NCBI GenBank assembly: GCA_040954595.2
Contig: CM082597.2
Coordinates: 8,556,001-8,620,000 of the forward strand
DNA: 64,000 nucleotides
DNA from: Balanoglossus misakiensis
Taxonomy: Eukaryota > Hemichordata
Direction of reading: 5' to 3'
Within the stretch, counting starts at the first letter, position 1. Every line of letters starts with the position of its first letter. Position numbers and translations under genes: made by a program. The notes under the pieces were generated by a model that saw only the letters and a program-made list of their open reading frames with translations, was not told where the DNA came from and ran no database searches. This document shows, in pieces, positions 10,850 to 21,305 of the stretch.

Positions 10850-11194
10850 CTGTAAATACAAATTATTTAATGGGTTATTATTATAAAATTATGGACGACC
10901 ATTGACCCTGACCCTGACCATTGATACTTTTAATAGTAAAGGAATGTATGTGTGCACCAATGTTCATGATGCATGTAGACTAGACAATGTTTCTCCTACG
11001 TGTATTAGTGGAACATTTTTGATTTGGTTATAAGGTCTCTGTACGTATGATTTTTAGTTTGTATGCATTTTTCCACAGCTTATGCGTACAGTGTAGGTAA
11101 CTCGAAAAAAAAAACCTTAAGTCTTGGCATGAACACACTGCGTGTGCTTATAACCCTCAAAGCCAAAAGTGCTTTAACACAAGATGTATTCTTC

Positions 11195-11548
11195 ATTAAA
11201 AGGACAAAGTCTCTCTCTCGCAGCCCTTTATCCATTAATTATGTTTGATACAAGACACTGTTTATGTTATTGTACATGTGGATATATAGTGAATCAACGT
11301 TCAACCACCCACAATTTCTATCCCGTTTGTAGACACGAGAGTGAAAAACTCGCTGAAATAAATAATTGGACTCTACCATTTATCCATTTTGGGCGAGTTT
11401 TTACTCTCATATCCTACAAACGGGACGGAAGTTGTGTGTGGTCGAAAGTTGATTCACTACATGTATATATCCACATGTAGAATAACATAAACAATGTCTT
11501 GTATCAAACATCATTAATGGAAAGGGGCAGCTAGAGAGAGACTTTGTG
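11195..11548. mobile_element. fold-back MITE family E, copy 1
   Basis: About 350 bp with inverted arms of about 150 bp. The outer ends are ATTAAAAGGACAAAGTCTCT and its near inverse. The inner arm holds CGTTTGTAGACACGAGAG against the inverse ACTCTCATATCCTACAAACG. It has six further copies in the window and no coding. Confidence 0.8.
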
Positions 11549-11565
11549 CAGTGGTGAGAACTTAC

Positions 11566-11742
11566 CAGACACAGGCAGGATCTACACACATCACCAAGAG
11601 GGTTGAAGCGATCACCATCAGCATACAAGATATTATTGTATTCACACAGACTACAGTCTGGACAGCAATCAGAAGCTGTGTACAGTCCATGCTCACATGT
11701 TACTGGACACTCTAATTCTGTACAGGTAATCTTGGAATCAGG
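11566..11742 (-). CDS. VWC C-half plus next VWC N-half, unit 1
   Basis: 177 bp, phase 0 at both ends, CTTTCAG acceptor and GTAAGT donor. It encodes PDSKITCTELECPVTC, then DCCPDCSLCEYNN, then GDVCRSCLCL. One module ends at CCPDC and the next begins at CEYNN. Units 2 and 3 keep the reading frame with single substitutions. Confidence 0.9.
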
Positions 11743-11774
11743 CTGAAAGAGGAACGACAACAATCAGGTTCATA

Positions 11775-11982
11775 CTGTAAAACAGTTTACTTTCGTGAGT
11801 TGAAATTTTCACGATATCGAGAGAGGCCACTGTTTCGTGAGTATTAATTTTTGTATTTCCTTATTTCATTCACTGCATCGTTATCTTCAAAAAAATGTTA
11901 TGCGACTTTTTATTTTCATGCTATTTTGGCTCTCGCATAGTTCGCGTAAATTTATTGCTCGCGAAAATAACATGTTTTACAG
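11775..11982. mobile_element. MITE family A, copy 1
   Basis: About 208 bp with inverted ends CTGTAAAACA and TGTTTTACAG, flanked by TA on both sides. The interior carries the family hallmark words GCCACTGTTTCG, CATTCACTGCATCG and ATTGCTCGCG. It has no ORF. Shared by all three units at the same intron position, so inserted before the duplication. Confidence 0.9.
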
Positions 11983-12237
11983 TATTTTGTAGTAGAAAAC
12001 AGACATAGATATGACTAAACTCCTGACCAGTAACCTTAAATTGTTTGAGGTATGTACGAGGTCAGATCTACATAGTCGACATCCAACACATTCTCAAAAA
12101 AGTGAAGTCTGCTCCAAGGGTTTGCATCAAGCAATCAGTTGCACCTTTTGTTTAATACACAGAAATGACTGAACTGTGAAGAATTTGACCAATCAGAAAT
12201 CTTGTTAGATCTGTGCTACTGTATTCTGTGTTCTTAC

Positions 12238-12432
12238 CTGACAAGTACAGCTCTGACATGGACCATTCCTCTTAAACCACGACTGTCCAAATGGATAGAT
12301 GATTCCGGAAGGATCTACACATCCCGGAAGTTGGTTGCATGTCGGGCAGCATTGACCGGGCAGGAATGTCTGAAACTCGATTGCACAGGGAAGTTCTGGA
12401 CACAGTACAGGTTTACATCCTATTTGTCCATC
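12238..12432 (-). CDS. VWC C-half plus next VWC N-half, unit 1
   Basis: 195 bp, starts GATGGACAAATAG after the CAG at 12,433-12,435, with a GTAAG donor. It encodes DGQIGCKPVLCPELPC, then FLPGQCCPTCNQLPGC, then NGPCQSCTCQ. It is one codon longer than the unit 2 copy (192 bp, CNQPGC), an in-frame difference. Confidence 0.9.
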
Positions 12433-12470
12433 CTGTAATTAAATAATTAAAATTTTGATATTGCTACTAA

Positions 12471-12910
12471 TGCAATACGGACAACATAAACAATTCTTTG
12501 TTTTGCGTCTTTCCATAAGGTACTATACTTATGCCCAGTTGCACAATGATCACTTCACAGATGATGCTGAAATCATTGCAGACACATGCATGGACGGAAG
12601 GACAGAAAAATTGATTTAATCTTTAAGTTTCCGCATTCCAAAGCATGAACTAACAACACAATTAAATTTTGGAAGTCAACTGCTGTGGCTGAAATACATT
12701 AATATCAGATGGAACTACAGACTGAAGTAAAAATCATAATGACTATACAACTGCCATTGAAGAATGCAATAAGGCCAACATAAATAAATTCTTTGTTTTG
12801 CGTCTATTCATAAGGTACTATACTAATGCCCAGTTGCACAATGATCACTTCACAGATGATGCTGAAATCATTGTGGACATACATGTGCATGGATGGAAGG
12901 ACAGACAGAC
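12471..12910. repeat. local tandem duplication in an intron
   Basis: A segment of about 140 bp with TTCTTTGTTTTGCGTCT, GCCCAGTTGCACAATGATCA and GATGATGCTGAAATCATT appears at about 12,471-12,610 and again at 12,768-12,910. Unit 2 has a single copy (34,265-34,400), so the duplication is private to unit 1. Confidence 0.8.
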
Positions 12911-12957
12911 CTCTATAGGGGGAACTGGGTTGAGAGGGTGAATAGACATGTTCTTAC

Positions 12958-13025
12958 TGAACACCAACAAATTGTACAGTTCTGATTGGCTGGTTTAAAC
13001 GTCTCACCATCAAAGAAACAACTTG
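12958..13025 (-). CDS. VWC N-half exon, unit 1 (shortened)
   Basis: 68 bp between a CCCAG acceptor and a GTAAGA donor. It encodes SCFFDGETFKPANQNCTICW, then CS. The unit 2 copy has six extra residues (NEFQSG) after FFDG, so this copy has an in-frame 18-bp deletion that shortens the first loop of the VWC module. Confidence 0.82.
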
Positions 13026-13139
13026 CTGGGAATATACAATAAAAAAGATAACATTGCAACATAATCAGCAAATGATAGACATAATGGTTAGAAATACTGT
13101 ATAGTACCAAATTGAACTACAATGTACATTGATCACATA

Positions 13140-13331
13140 CTGCAAAACACTTTATTTTCGCGAGCAATAAATTTTCGCCAATATAGTGTGAAAATAAAAA
13201 GTCGCGTAAATTATTTTTGAAGATAAGGATGCAGTGAATGAAATAAGAGAACGTGAAAATTAATACTCGCGAAACAGTGGCCTCTCTCGATATTGCAAAA
13301 ATTTCAACTCTCGAAAATTAAGTGTTTACAG
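13140..13331. mobile_element. MITE family A, copy 2
   Basis: Family A element in the opposite sequence order, with ends CTGCAAAACACTTTATTTTC and GTGTTTACAG, somewhat decayed. The unit 2 orthologue is at 34,662-34,850. Confidence 0.82.
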
Positions 13332-13679
13332 TTGTAATGCCATGTTTGAACACTTTATCGATGCCCGATTGTGGCTTTATGTAGCGATTCGAAAACATAT
13401 ACATGAACATCCATACAAACAGTACGCAGCTATCGTGGTATGCGTCACCAAGAGAAGACATACTGATGCAAATCAAGTCACATGGCTTAATGGTGAGAAT
13501 TTTAAAGGATAGGGAAAAGGTTTGAAGTATTTTATTGTGGAAAAAAATGTGTGAAATTTGGCAGCTCTAGAGGCTTTAAATGGTATGGTAAGATCCACAG
13601 ACTGAGAATGCGGAAGAAATGGTTCTCAATATTTCCCTGAAGTTCGGAAAGACTAATCAAGAGAAAATTTCAAAGTCAC

Positions 13680-13767
13680 CTTTACAGACCGGACAGCATG
13701 GTCCCTGAATGGGATTTGCACACGTCACCAAAGGACAGTCGTGAACCAAACACATCACACTGCCTTT
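13680..13767 (-). CDS. VWC C-half exon, unit 1 only
   Basis: 88 bp, GTTTCAG acceptor, GTGACT donor. It encodes KGSVMCLVHDCPLVTC, then GPCCPVCK: a VWC C-half. There is no counterpart in units 2 and 3, where the region is deleted or replaced. It pairs with the N-half at 14,791-14,873. Confidence 0.85.
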
Positions 13768-14122
13768 CTGAAACAGAGAAAAATACAGATCATATGAAAG
13801 GAGATGCTTCAACATAACATGTCAGTCAACTAAAATAATAAGCCAAACGTTACAGATAGTAGACCTTTGATACAAAAATAAAATCTAAATATGAGACTAG
13901 AGCCGTAATTGATGAATTTAGTACCACATGAAATCAAGACATACTAGACATTGTGCCAAAAAAAACAGCACAGCCGAACAGGGTAGCAGCCATGGTGACC
14001 TTTGTGGAACTGGTCACAAAATGGTAATGAATTCAACACAGTTCGATCACTTCATGGGGATTCTCTTTCTGACCAGAGGAACAGTGACATGTGATCAGAA
14101 ATTGACCAATCAGAATGCAATC

Positions 14123-14733
14123 TTAAAGCCACAGTATTTCTCGTAGGGGCAAAATTTTGTTTGAAACGACATCTATAATTTCTAAAAGTAGATGATAATT
14201 GATACTGAATCGAACAGTCATCATTCCCAGCTCTGCTGATAAACTCATACAATTTACAATATAACGAGTGAAGAATGACTTTCTGTCCGGACAGAAAGTC
14301 ACGTGAGTCAGGCTAATGTTGACACACGTGACTAGTGCGCATGCGCACTCAAATGTGAATCTATGCAGAAGAGCTTTGGTCGCCCCAAATCAAGCGACTC
14401 AGCGAAGAAATGCGCACTAATTCGGCGAAATTTTGGGAAGATAACTTTATGGGAGAAATCAGTCGATGGAACCAGATCAAATCCGAAAATGGTCTGACCA
14501 TCAAAATGTCAAAGTGGCACGTTTGCTGATCGACATGTACAACATTTCCGTTGTAAACAAACCCGCGCATCATTTCAAGTGTTACGGGCAATATTTTCGG
14601 CTTGCATGTAGCTACAATTGCCCAAACTTTTCTTACATCTTCATTATATAGTATTCCATGATGGATGTACTGGAAAAACGGGCTTTTTTCGATGATGAAA
14701 AATGGATGCACACGAGAAATACTGGGGCTTTAA
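14123..14733. mobile_element. non-autonomous DNA transposon family G
   Basis: 611 bp bounded by TTAAAGCC(A/C)CAGTATTTCTCGT in inverted orientation. The interior holds a perfect 26-bp palindrome centred on TTCTGTCCGGACAGAA (14,278-14,303) and GTGCGCATGCGCAC. No transposase. Partial relatives lie at 32,350-32,550 and 55,142-55,199. Confidence 0.75.
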
Positions 14734-14790
14734 GTATAAATGTATCTCATGTGATCAGAAATTGACCAATGCAGTCTGTCTGGTACTTAC

Positions 14791-14873
14791 CAAACATTGA
14801 CATTGTGAACATGTGTTGTTCGGATCAGTAAATATTTCACCGTCATTTGAAATATAACCATTGTATAAACATT
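14791..14873 (-). CDS. VWC N-half exon, unit 1 only
   Basis: 83 bp, CAACAG acceptor (phase 1), GTAAGT donor. It encodes CLYNGYISNDGEIF, then NNTCSQCQCL: the N-half of a VWC module with the C-x2-C-x-C end. Unit 2 keeps only its upstream intron edge (near 36,395). Confidence 0.85.
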
Positions 14874-15315
14874 CTGTTGAAAAGAAATAATGAAAAACAT
14901 TATCAGGGTATAGGTCTTGGAATAAAAAAATTACATTAAAAATTGCAATTAAATATATGTTGACACATTTCTTGCTACCTAATTAAACAATATTTTGTTT
15001 GTAAACTGTCTGTGTTTGGACATTGCTGAATTCTTAGGGTCAGGATTAAATTTAACCATCAACAATAACAAGGCTGGGTATATGAAAGATAAAATTTTGT
15101 TATTTTAATAGCTGAATGTAATTTTCTTTCAAATTTTACCGACCTGGAAATGGATTTAAGTATACATATCATGCCATGGTAGCATGAGTTTCTGCTTTAC
15201 TACAAATTCATTCTCCCAATCCTGACTAGATTTGAGATTCAGATCATCCCTATGTAAATGAATGCTTCATCAATAAACTTGATGACACAAAAGATCTAAC
15301 TACATGTTCGGTTAC

Positions 15316-15489
15316 CTTGACAACTATGACAGCAATGTCCAGGGTGTGGCAATGGATGTGTGCATTCATGTTTACATGTCTGTTTGACACAAGTTACAAT
15401 TCCTTCACTACAGGTACAGATTTCACATTCATCAACAGGACTGGTCCATGTAGAATTGTGGTGATATTCTATATTGTTGAATACACAAC
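15316..15489 (-). CDS. complete VWC module exon, unit 1
   Basis: 174 bp, phase 1 to phase 1, CTATAG acceptor and GTAACC donor. It encodes CVFNNIEYHHNSTWTSPVDE, then CEICTCSEGIVTCVKQTC, then GHCCHSCQ: a whole VWC domain in one exon. There is an N-glycosylation sequon at NST. Copies are at 36,205 and 36,855 (unit 2, duplicated) and 55,675 (unit 3). Confidence 0.92.
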
Positions 15490-15987
15490 CTATAGCACAA
15501 AAAGATTCGTTTGGAATCAATTATTCTTTGGAAATAATTACCAAGAGCTTTATAATTTTGATTAAAACCCTACCACTACTGGGCGTCATACCCGTTTAGA
15601 GTGTCAGGGGCCCTTAAAATATATATGTGCCCTTTTTCTTCTTAAAGGTATTTTGACTGTCTTGGCATGGCTCTCTAATGTACTTAAACACACTTGGCAG
15701 TCTGAGCCCCCTGTAGAATGTACCAAATCGCACTGGTTTGCACTGTATTGGTCTGAGGGTCTTGTATAGGCCCTACTGAGTAACACACACTTGGCAGTCT
15801 AACAGGTCTGGATGCCAAGATTCTAGGCACCCTGGAAATCAAACCAGATTCAACCGACTTGGTAGCGTTAGCGTTTAGGTGGAAAGTTGCCCCAAATTGC
15901 AACCATCATTATCTTCATACGACCAATCCTCTGAAATCAATAGGGCTGTATATCACGGAGAAGTATCTGATGGCTTCAATTACTAAC

Positions 15988-16075
15988 CTTTACAATGTGG
16001 ACAGCATTCACCCACAATTTGTTCTGTATATTGGCATGGCAATACAGGGAACTGAGTACATGTGATAACATTATT
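15988..16075 (-). CDS. VWC C-half exon, unit 1
   Basis: 88 bp, TTTCAG acceptor, GTTAGT donor. It encodes NNVITCTQFPVLPC, then GECCPHCK. It pairs with the damaged N-half at 16,656-16,737. Orthologues are at 37,527 and 56,346. Confidence 0.88.
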
Positions 16076-16409
16076 CTGAAATACAACATGACAATTATGG
16101 AGAACAAATGAAGTCATTGTGAATAACAATGCATAATGGGATGCAGGTCTAATGTGTCTAAATAATTGATCCAGAAATCAATAAAAGACAATTTCACAGT
16201 TTTATATGTATAACTTCATGAATAATATTTTAAAGCACATTATATTTTTCAATACTATACATAATAAAACCTTTATAGCTAAGAGGCATTGTGGAACCTT
16301 TGGTAACACAGCAGAAAGGCGCTCATACAAGGGTAAGACTCTTCTCCTATATAACCTTTGGTCTCAAGTCAGTTCAGATCAACTACACAATATGTGAGCA
16401 TATGATATA

Positions 16410-16616
16410 CTGTAAAACACTTTATTTTCGGAGTTGAAATCTTCGAGATATCGAGAAAGGCCACTGTTTTCAGAGTTTTAATTTTTATGTCCTCTTATTT
16501 CATTCACTGCATCGTTATCTTCAAAAATAATTTACGCGACTTTTTACTTTCACGTTATTTTGGCTCTCGCATATTTCGCAAAAATTTATTGCTCGTGAAA
16601 ATAATGTGTTTTACAG
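16410..16616. mobile_element. MITE family A, copy 3
   Basis: CTGTAAAACAC to GTGTTTTACAG with TA flanks, in the intron between VWC halves. Orthologous in units 2 (37,753) and 3 (56,768). Confidence 0.9.
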
Positions 16617-16655
16617 TATACACAATGTGTATGAGTAACATCAATTGCTCCTTAC

Positions 16656-16737
16656 CTGATATGTACAATTATACACTCATCAAGAATCCATGTATCACCA
16701 GATGAATATGTAAAATCATGTGGTTGAAAATAACACC
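16656..16737 (-). pseudogene. VWC N-half exon, unit 1, frameshifted
   Basis: 82 bp between a TTACAG acceptor and a GTAAGG donor. Unit 2 reads CYFQPHDFTYSSGDTW, then DECTNCTCQ. Here one base is missing after the DEC codons, so the end reads DECIIVHIR and the C-x2-C-x-C motif is lost, with the downstream phase shifted. Unit 3 has the same missing base plus another. Confidence 0.82.
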
Positions 16738-17068
16738 CTGTAACAAACGAATTCAAACTTTCATTATAGTCCAGTAATCTTTATGATGACTTTGAGTATA
16801 GTCCTATTGTAAGGTTATTTCATTGTCATTGTAGAAATGACTGTATCAACTGAGCAATATGCTTCAGTATTTGTCCTCGACGCTGCGCATCTCAGTCAAT
16901 ACCTCCACTGCACTGTACGATGTACTCGGACATAAATCCTGGTACTTTATGAATAACTTTATATTATGAAGGACCATTTATTTCATTTGAATCAAACAGA
17001 ATCTAAACATAGCCATACAATATTAAGCATACCGGTACATGTACATAAACGCCAAATGACATCAATAC

Positions 17069-17203
17069 CTTCTATTGGTTGACATGTTATTCCATCTGTC
17101 CTCAACACGAATCCATCCAGACATCGACACATAAATGAACCTCTTGAATTAATGTATTCTTGCTCACACACCTGTAAACCTTCTATAACACATTCATTGA
17201 TGT
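17069..17203 (-). CDS. calcium-binding EGF exon, unit 1 (Cys to Tyr)
   Basis: 135 bp, CAG acceptor, GTATTG donor, phase 1. It encodes DINECVIEGLQVCEQEY, then NSRGSFMCRCLDGFVL, then GITCQPIE. The third framework cysteine is tyrosine here, while units 2 and 3 keep cysteine. This should break a disulphide of the calcium-binding EGF module. Confidence 0.9.
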
Positions 17204-17740
17204 CTGAAATACAACACAAATCAAAGTTACTTGCATGAAGCCAGAAGATACAAATTATACTTTTGAAGCAGTTTCGTTTCCCTGTTTCTTTCAAGACTTT
17301 TGAAACAAGCCTTTGTAACAAGATTTTGTAGACTATGCAGTCGTTTTAAAGGTATACAGTCACCTCCAATTTACATAGGCCCATACAATCATTTCATTCA
17401 ATGCTTCAAGATAACAAAAAATACAAAATGTTGACATCATGAACATTCATAACAATCCCGTGGTCACTGTGTTTGTTGGTGCAACCTCGGCTACTTGTAC
17501 TTCATTTTAAATAACATATGACACAGTAATAGGGTGCACTATGCACACAACAGGCACAGCTGTACTGTGCAGAGAGTCTAAGATGTTTGATGTAAATAAC
17601 ATATCAGCTGGTAACCATGATTAATCGTTGATCAAAAGTTCCTCACTGATTTGCTAGAAGGACAGAAACTTTGCAAAGGACTTATCAAATCTGCTGGGAA
17701 GTTGACATCACAAGTCGCCAACAACAAAAACAAAACTTAC

Positions 17741-17824
17741 CCTCATCACACAAATCACCCGTGTAACCAGCAAAGCATTCACATTCTCCACCATTGCAGA
17801 TACCATTTTCACATAAACACACAC
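17741..17824 (-). CDS. EGF exon, unit 1
   Basis: 84 bp, CTCAG acceptor, GTAAGT donor, phase 1 at both ends. It encodes VCLCENGICNGGECECFAGY, then TGDLCDEG: an EGF-like module with the E-C-F-A-G-Y/G-D-x-C end typical of tenascin/laminin-like EGF modules. Orthologues at 40,824 and 58,842 are nearly identical. Confidence 0.9.
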
Positions 17825-18197
17825 CTGAGAAGGACAATAAACACATAAACAAAGTAAAACAAACAACAGAATGCGATGATCATGGTGATATACAATCCAG
17901 TTGGTGTCATTTTTTTTCTATCGATAACCAAAGGCCTTACCCCTTGAAACTGATTTTTCAAAGATCTTCATAAATGCTCGCATGTCATGCGACCATTGTA
18001 CACTGTATACGATCAGATTCCCCTACATCTAAAAATATACACTTTTTAGAGTTTTTGTATAGTTGTTCTACATCCTTTTAGAGTTACATGTGCCAAGATA
18101 ATTTGCATAAATCCTCAGGTACTTTGCATATTCTAACTCTATGAACACATTTCCTGCTACATTGACTTTCTCACTTTGCATAAAGTGTGATATTTAC

Positions 18198-18293
18198 ATT
18201 TGGAGCAGTCATCTCCACTAAAGCCCTCCTGACAGTTGCAGTGTCCTTGGAAACATATTCCATCATTCTTGCAGTCTGGGATGCAAGGAATCT
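18198..18293 (-). CDS. EGF exon, unit 1 (first of the EGF series)
   Basis: 96 bp, TTTACAG acceptor, GTAAAT donor, phase 1 at both ends. It encodes IPCIPDCKNDGICFQGHCNC, then QEGFSGDDCSK. In transcription order it is the first exon after the C8 exon of the neighbouring block, and its phase does not match the C8 exon end. It may therefore be near the 5' end of a tandem gene. No signal-peptide exon was found upstream. Confidence 0.88.
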
Positions 18294-18753
18294 CTGTAAA
18301 AACAATCAAAACACATTCAAAAGATGTCTGATGAAATCATACTTTATCAGGTAATACTTAATTCTCCACATACAAATATCACAGAATCAGAATATTTGAT
18401 ATTTTGATACACAATATCATTATTCTATAGCACCATTTACTGTAAAATAACCAGTTAACAAAATGCATCATGGGCAAAATGTTGACTTAACATTGTCATT
18501 AGCATTAGAGTTTTGAACAGCGATCCATCATGTGTTTCAAGTGACATTTCAATGGTCAAAGCTTTGTTGTTGCAATATGCATACACAACTTATGAAAGTT
18601 TTCACCTTTTTGATGGCAAGACCAAAACATTCAAAGTCCCAGTTGCTCTAACTTTTAGCTATTTTTTTCACAGTATTTACAACTTGCATCATAGGGAGTT
18701 TGTTATGATGCCCTACCCACTGTTTCACACAATACCTGTGTATCTGTGTCATA

Positions 18754-18957
18754 CTGTAAAACACTTTATTTTCGCGAGTCAAAATTTTCACGATATCGAG
18801 AGAGGCCACTGTTTCACGAGTATTAATTTTCGTGTTTCATTTCATTCACTGCATTGTTATCTTCAAAACAATTTACGCGACTTTTTATTTTCACGCTATT
18901 TTGGCTCTCGCGTATTTCGCGTAAATTTATTGCTCGCGAAAATAAAGTGTTTTACAG
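18754..18957. mobile_element. MITE family A, copy 4
   Basis: Well-preserved copy with CTGTAAAACACTTTATTTTC and its inverse, flanked by TA. Orthologues at 41,919 and 59,936. Confidence 0.92.
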
Positions 18958-19156
18958 TAGTTAAGAAGTATACAATGTATGCAAATTTAGCCACAGTTAC
19001 CATGGAAAGTTGAGACATGGCCAATCAGAGATTTTGCCTACACACTTTTTACCACTTAAGGGTATATTTCACACCACTTCTGTACCTTGCATTGTTGACG
19101 AATTATTGTTTTCAAACTTCATTACAACAATGTGCTCTCTGCCATGAATGTGCACC

Positions 19157-19250
19157 TTTAACCCTTTCACCACATGGTTTGATCCAAAGCCACTGTTTCC
19201 TATGACAAAGATGGACCTCAATACAGGGATACAGGGGTGAGAGGGTTTAA
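19157..19250. mobile_element. short TIR element family J
   Basis: About 94 bp with ends TTTAACCCTTTCACC and the inverse GGTGAGAGGGTTTAA. Orthologues at 42,322-42,415 and 60,339-60,432, and a diverged relative at about 25,835-25,924. Confidence 0.6.
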
Positions 19251-19287
19251 ACATCTGGCAAATATAGTCTAGTAAATATAGGGCTAG

Positions 19288-19886
19288 ACCCACCACAAAT
19301 TGCAACATAATTTTTTTCTTCAGAATATACTTTGGAGAGGTGTCTAGAACAACATATTAAAAATGCACCCGAATCCACCTTGTGTAAATATGTCTAATTT
19401 GCATAAATTTAATATTAGAGATGTTGGGGCCAAATATCTAGAAATAAACGCTTTTTTCCATGATTTTAAAGTTTAAAAACTATTTCATGTTCATGACAAA
19501 ACATTTAGGAATACTGTCTGCCATATGTCATAGAGGTAGTTTTGAATAAAAAAAACACTAGAATTGCTTGCGTATTACCCGATATACTGCCCAAATATGT
19601 TTTTTTAGGATTACTGTTCACCATATTGGATTTATGCAAATTATGAAAACTGCCCATGTCAAATATTATTCCAAAATGGTTCTTCATGCACATGAAATAT
19701 TTTTAAACTTTAAAATCATGGAAAAATCACGATTTATTTCTTGATATTTGCCCCCAAAATTATTAAATTTATGCAAATTAGACATATTTCCACAAGGTGG
19801 ATTCGGGTGCATTTTTGATATGTTGTTCTAGACACCTCTCCGAAATATATTCTGAAAAAAAAATTCTGTTGCAATTTGTGGTGGGT
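19288..19886. mobile_element. fold-back element family D, unit 1 copy (shortened)
   Basis: 599 bp with inverted arms starting ACCCACCACAAATTGCAAC. The left arm runs through GGAGAGGTGTCTAGAACAAC and TAATTTGCATAAATTTAAT, and the right arm is its inverse. The loop and inner arms are lost compared with units 2 (809 bp) and 3 (1,426 bp). Confidence 0.85.
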
Positions 19887-19956
19887 TACATGTAGGTGCC
19901 CAAATCTCGTAGATTTACTAAACTAATAGGTGATCGTAATATTGATTTGTACTCAC

Positions 19957-20126
19957 CACAGGACAATTTTCTCCAGTCCAGCACAATCCCCTTCCTCCTG
20001 GCTTCATAGGCATAGGCAAACAATACATCACATAGACACTTTTCATGCACAGGACATGCACACATAACACAATTCATAGAACGGAGCTGGGTTTACTACA
20101 CCATGGGCTGGCCGAAATAATGGTCC
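19957..20126 (-). pseudogene. C8 domain exon, unit 1, frameshifted
   Basis: 170 bp against 177 in units 2 and 3. The intact copies read GPLFRPAHGVVNPAPFYELC, then CAYPVHEKCLCDVLFAYAYE, then KGIVLDWRNRPV: a C8 domain, which follows VWD in mucin/VWF-type proteins. This copy has lost eight bases after YELC and gained one base near the end, so the frame is lost in the middle and not restored. Confidence 0.85.
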
Positions 20127-20178
20127 CTGTGTAAAACCAAACAAAAATAACAACGGATCATTTACAATGAGAAACTGT

Positions 20179-20322
20179 TTAAAGGTATACGGTCACCTAT
20201 GGAAAGTTAGCAATAGTTACCATGGTACATTGAGAATTAGCCAATCACACATTTTCAGTGGGAGGCACACGCGAAAAAAAGAGCGCCACCATATGTTCTC
20301 AAATATGCCATTTCGCGATATT
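20179..20322. mobile_element. MITE family B, copy 1 (interrupted)
   Basis: Starts TTAAAGGTATACGGTCACC and runs through GCAATAGTTACCATGGT, ATTAGCCAATCACAC and TTTTCAGTGGG. It is broken at 20,322, where a 5'-truncated family A element begins. A full-length relative is at 21,631-21,805. Confidence 0.75.
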
Positions 20323-20486
20323 GAGTGAGGCCACTGTTTAGCGAGTATTAATTTTCGCGTTCTCTTATTTCATTCACTGCATTGTTATCTTCAAAAAAAA
20401 ATATGCAACTTTTTATTTTCATGCTATTTTAGCTCTCGTGTATTTCGCAAAAATTTATTGCTCGCAAATATAAAGTGTTTTACAGT
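20323..20486. mobile_element. MITE family A, copy 5 (truncated)
   Basis: Lacks the CTGTAAAACACTTTATTTTC end and starts inside the element at CGCGATATTGAG. The other end (GTGTTTTACAG, then TA) is kept. The same A/B chimera occurs in units 2 and 3. Confidence 0.82.
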
Positions 20487-20610
20487 AGTATTACTAATAC
20501 ATATACACTGTTTTTACTCTAAAACGCTCAAAGTAGAAAAATAGGCATGAGGAAAAGAGAGACAGCAAGACAGATGTTTGAAGTTTCTTAATTTTCCAGA
20601 ATTGTCCTGT

Positions 20611-20702
20611 TTCCTGCAGTGACTTTCCAAGGAATTTCAGAGTTTGGATTGAAAATTGATAATACTATTACTAATGTTTCAGGAGTTAACACTGTACGAA
20701 CC
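20611..20702 (-). CDS. VWD C-terminal tail exon, unit 1 (donor unresolved)
   Basis: A CACCAG acceptor at 20,703-20,708 joins in phase to the preceding VWD exon (split methionine codon). It encodes VRTVLTPETLVIVLSIFNPN, then SEIPWKVTA, resembling the L-T-P...W-K-V tail of VWD domains. No convincing GT donor follows; the left limit is where similarity ends. Conserved in units 2 (43,974-44,065) and 3 (62,616-62,707). Confidence 0.5.
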
Positions 20703-20754
20703 CTGGTGTGTATATTGCAGACAGACTCTCACATTGTACAACCAAATGACTTAC

Positions 20755-20902
20755 ATGAAATCATCACCAGGATTATCATTGAAGTTGCCACACAGACCAC
20801 AGAGTCTCCCTTTGTATGTACCATCTGCGGTGACCTCTCCAAAATGGGAGCCATCCCACGACACGCGAATACCAATACTTGTATGCACAACCACCATCAA
20901 CC
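20755..20902 (-). CDS. VWD domain exon 2, unit 1 (intact)
   Basis: 148 bp, GACAG acceptor, GTAAGT donor. It encodes LMVVVHTSIGIRVSWDGSHF, then YKGRLCGLCGNFNDNPGDDF: the second half of a VWD domain with its C-G-L-C-G-N hallmark. This exon is deleted in unit 2 and two bases shorter in unit 3, so unit 1 holds the only intact copy. Confidence 0.9.
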
Positions 20903-21305
20903 CTGTCATGTTACGATGTAAAACAAGTATGTTGATATAAATCAGGTTATATGTCCATTAAAGCCCTTATAGCTGCCAAATTTCACATATTTTTTCGACA
21001 CTAAAATACTTCAAATATGTTCCCTGAGCAGAGTTGGTGTAAGAATTAACACCTCTCCGCAACCCACTGTCTATGGGGCCGAGCCTCAGCGCCTATACAT
21101 AAACTTTGTGTGTGTGGACCCAAGCGACTGAAAGGATTAATGCTCTGTGTTTACCATAGGCAAATAGTGTCTCAATTTTTTCCCTGTCTGAACCTGGTAT
21201 ATGTCAGCCCTTTGAATGTGGTTACATGTTTTAAGTTGGCTAAACAATGCAGACATATCTAGGTATAAAAAGGGTTAAGTTCGACCTAAGATTTGATTGA
21301 CTTAC

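Noticed and set aside
12202-12438. Plus-strand ORFs opposite the VWC exons (also 15,317, 36,856 and 55,676)
   Set aside because: Shadows of the cysteine-rich minus-strand exons. Only the minus strand has domain motifs and splice sites.
18513-19013. 166-codon plus-strand ORF repeated in all three units
   Set aside because: It runs through a family A MITE and intron sequence. It recurs only because the DNA is triplicated, and it has no domain or splice context.
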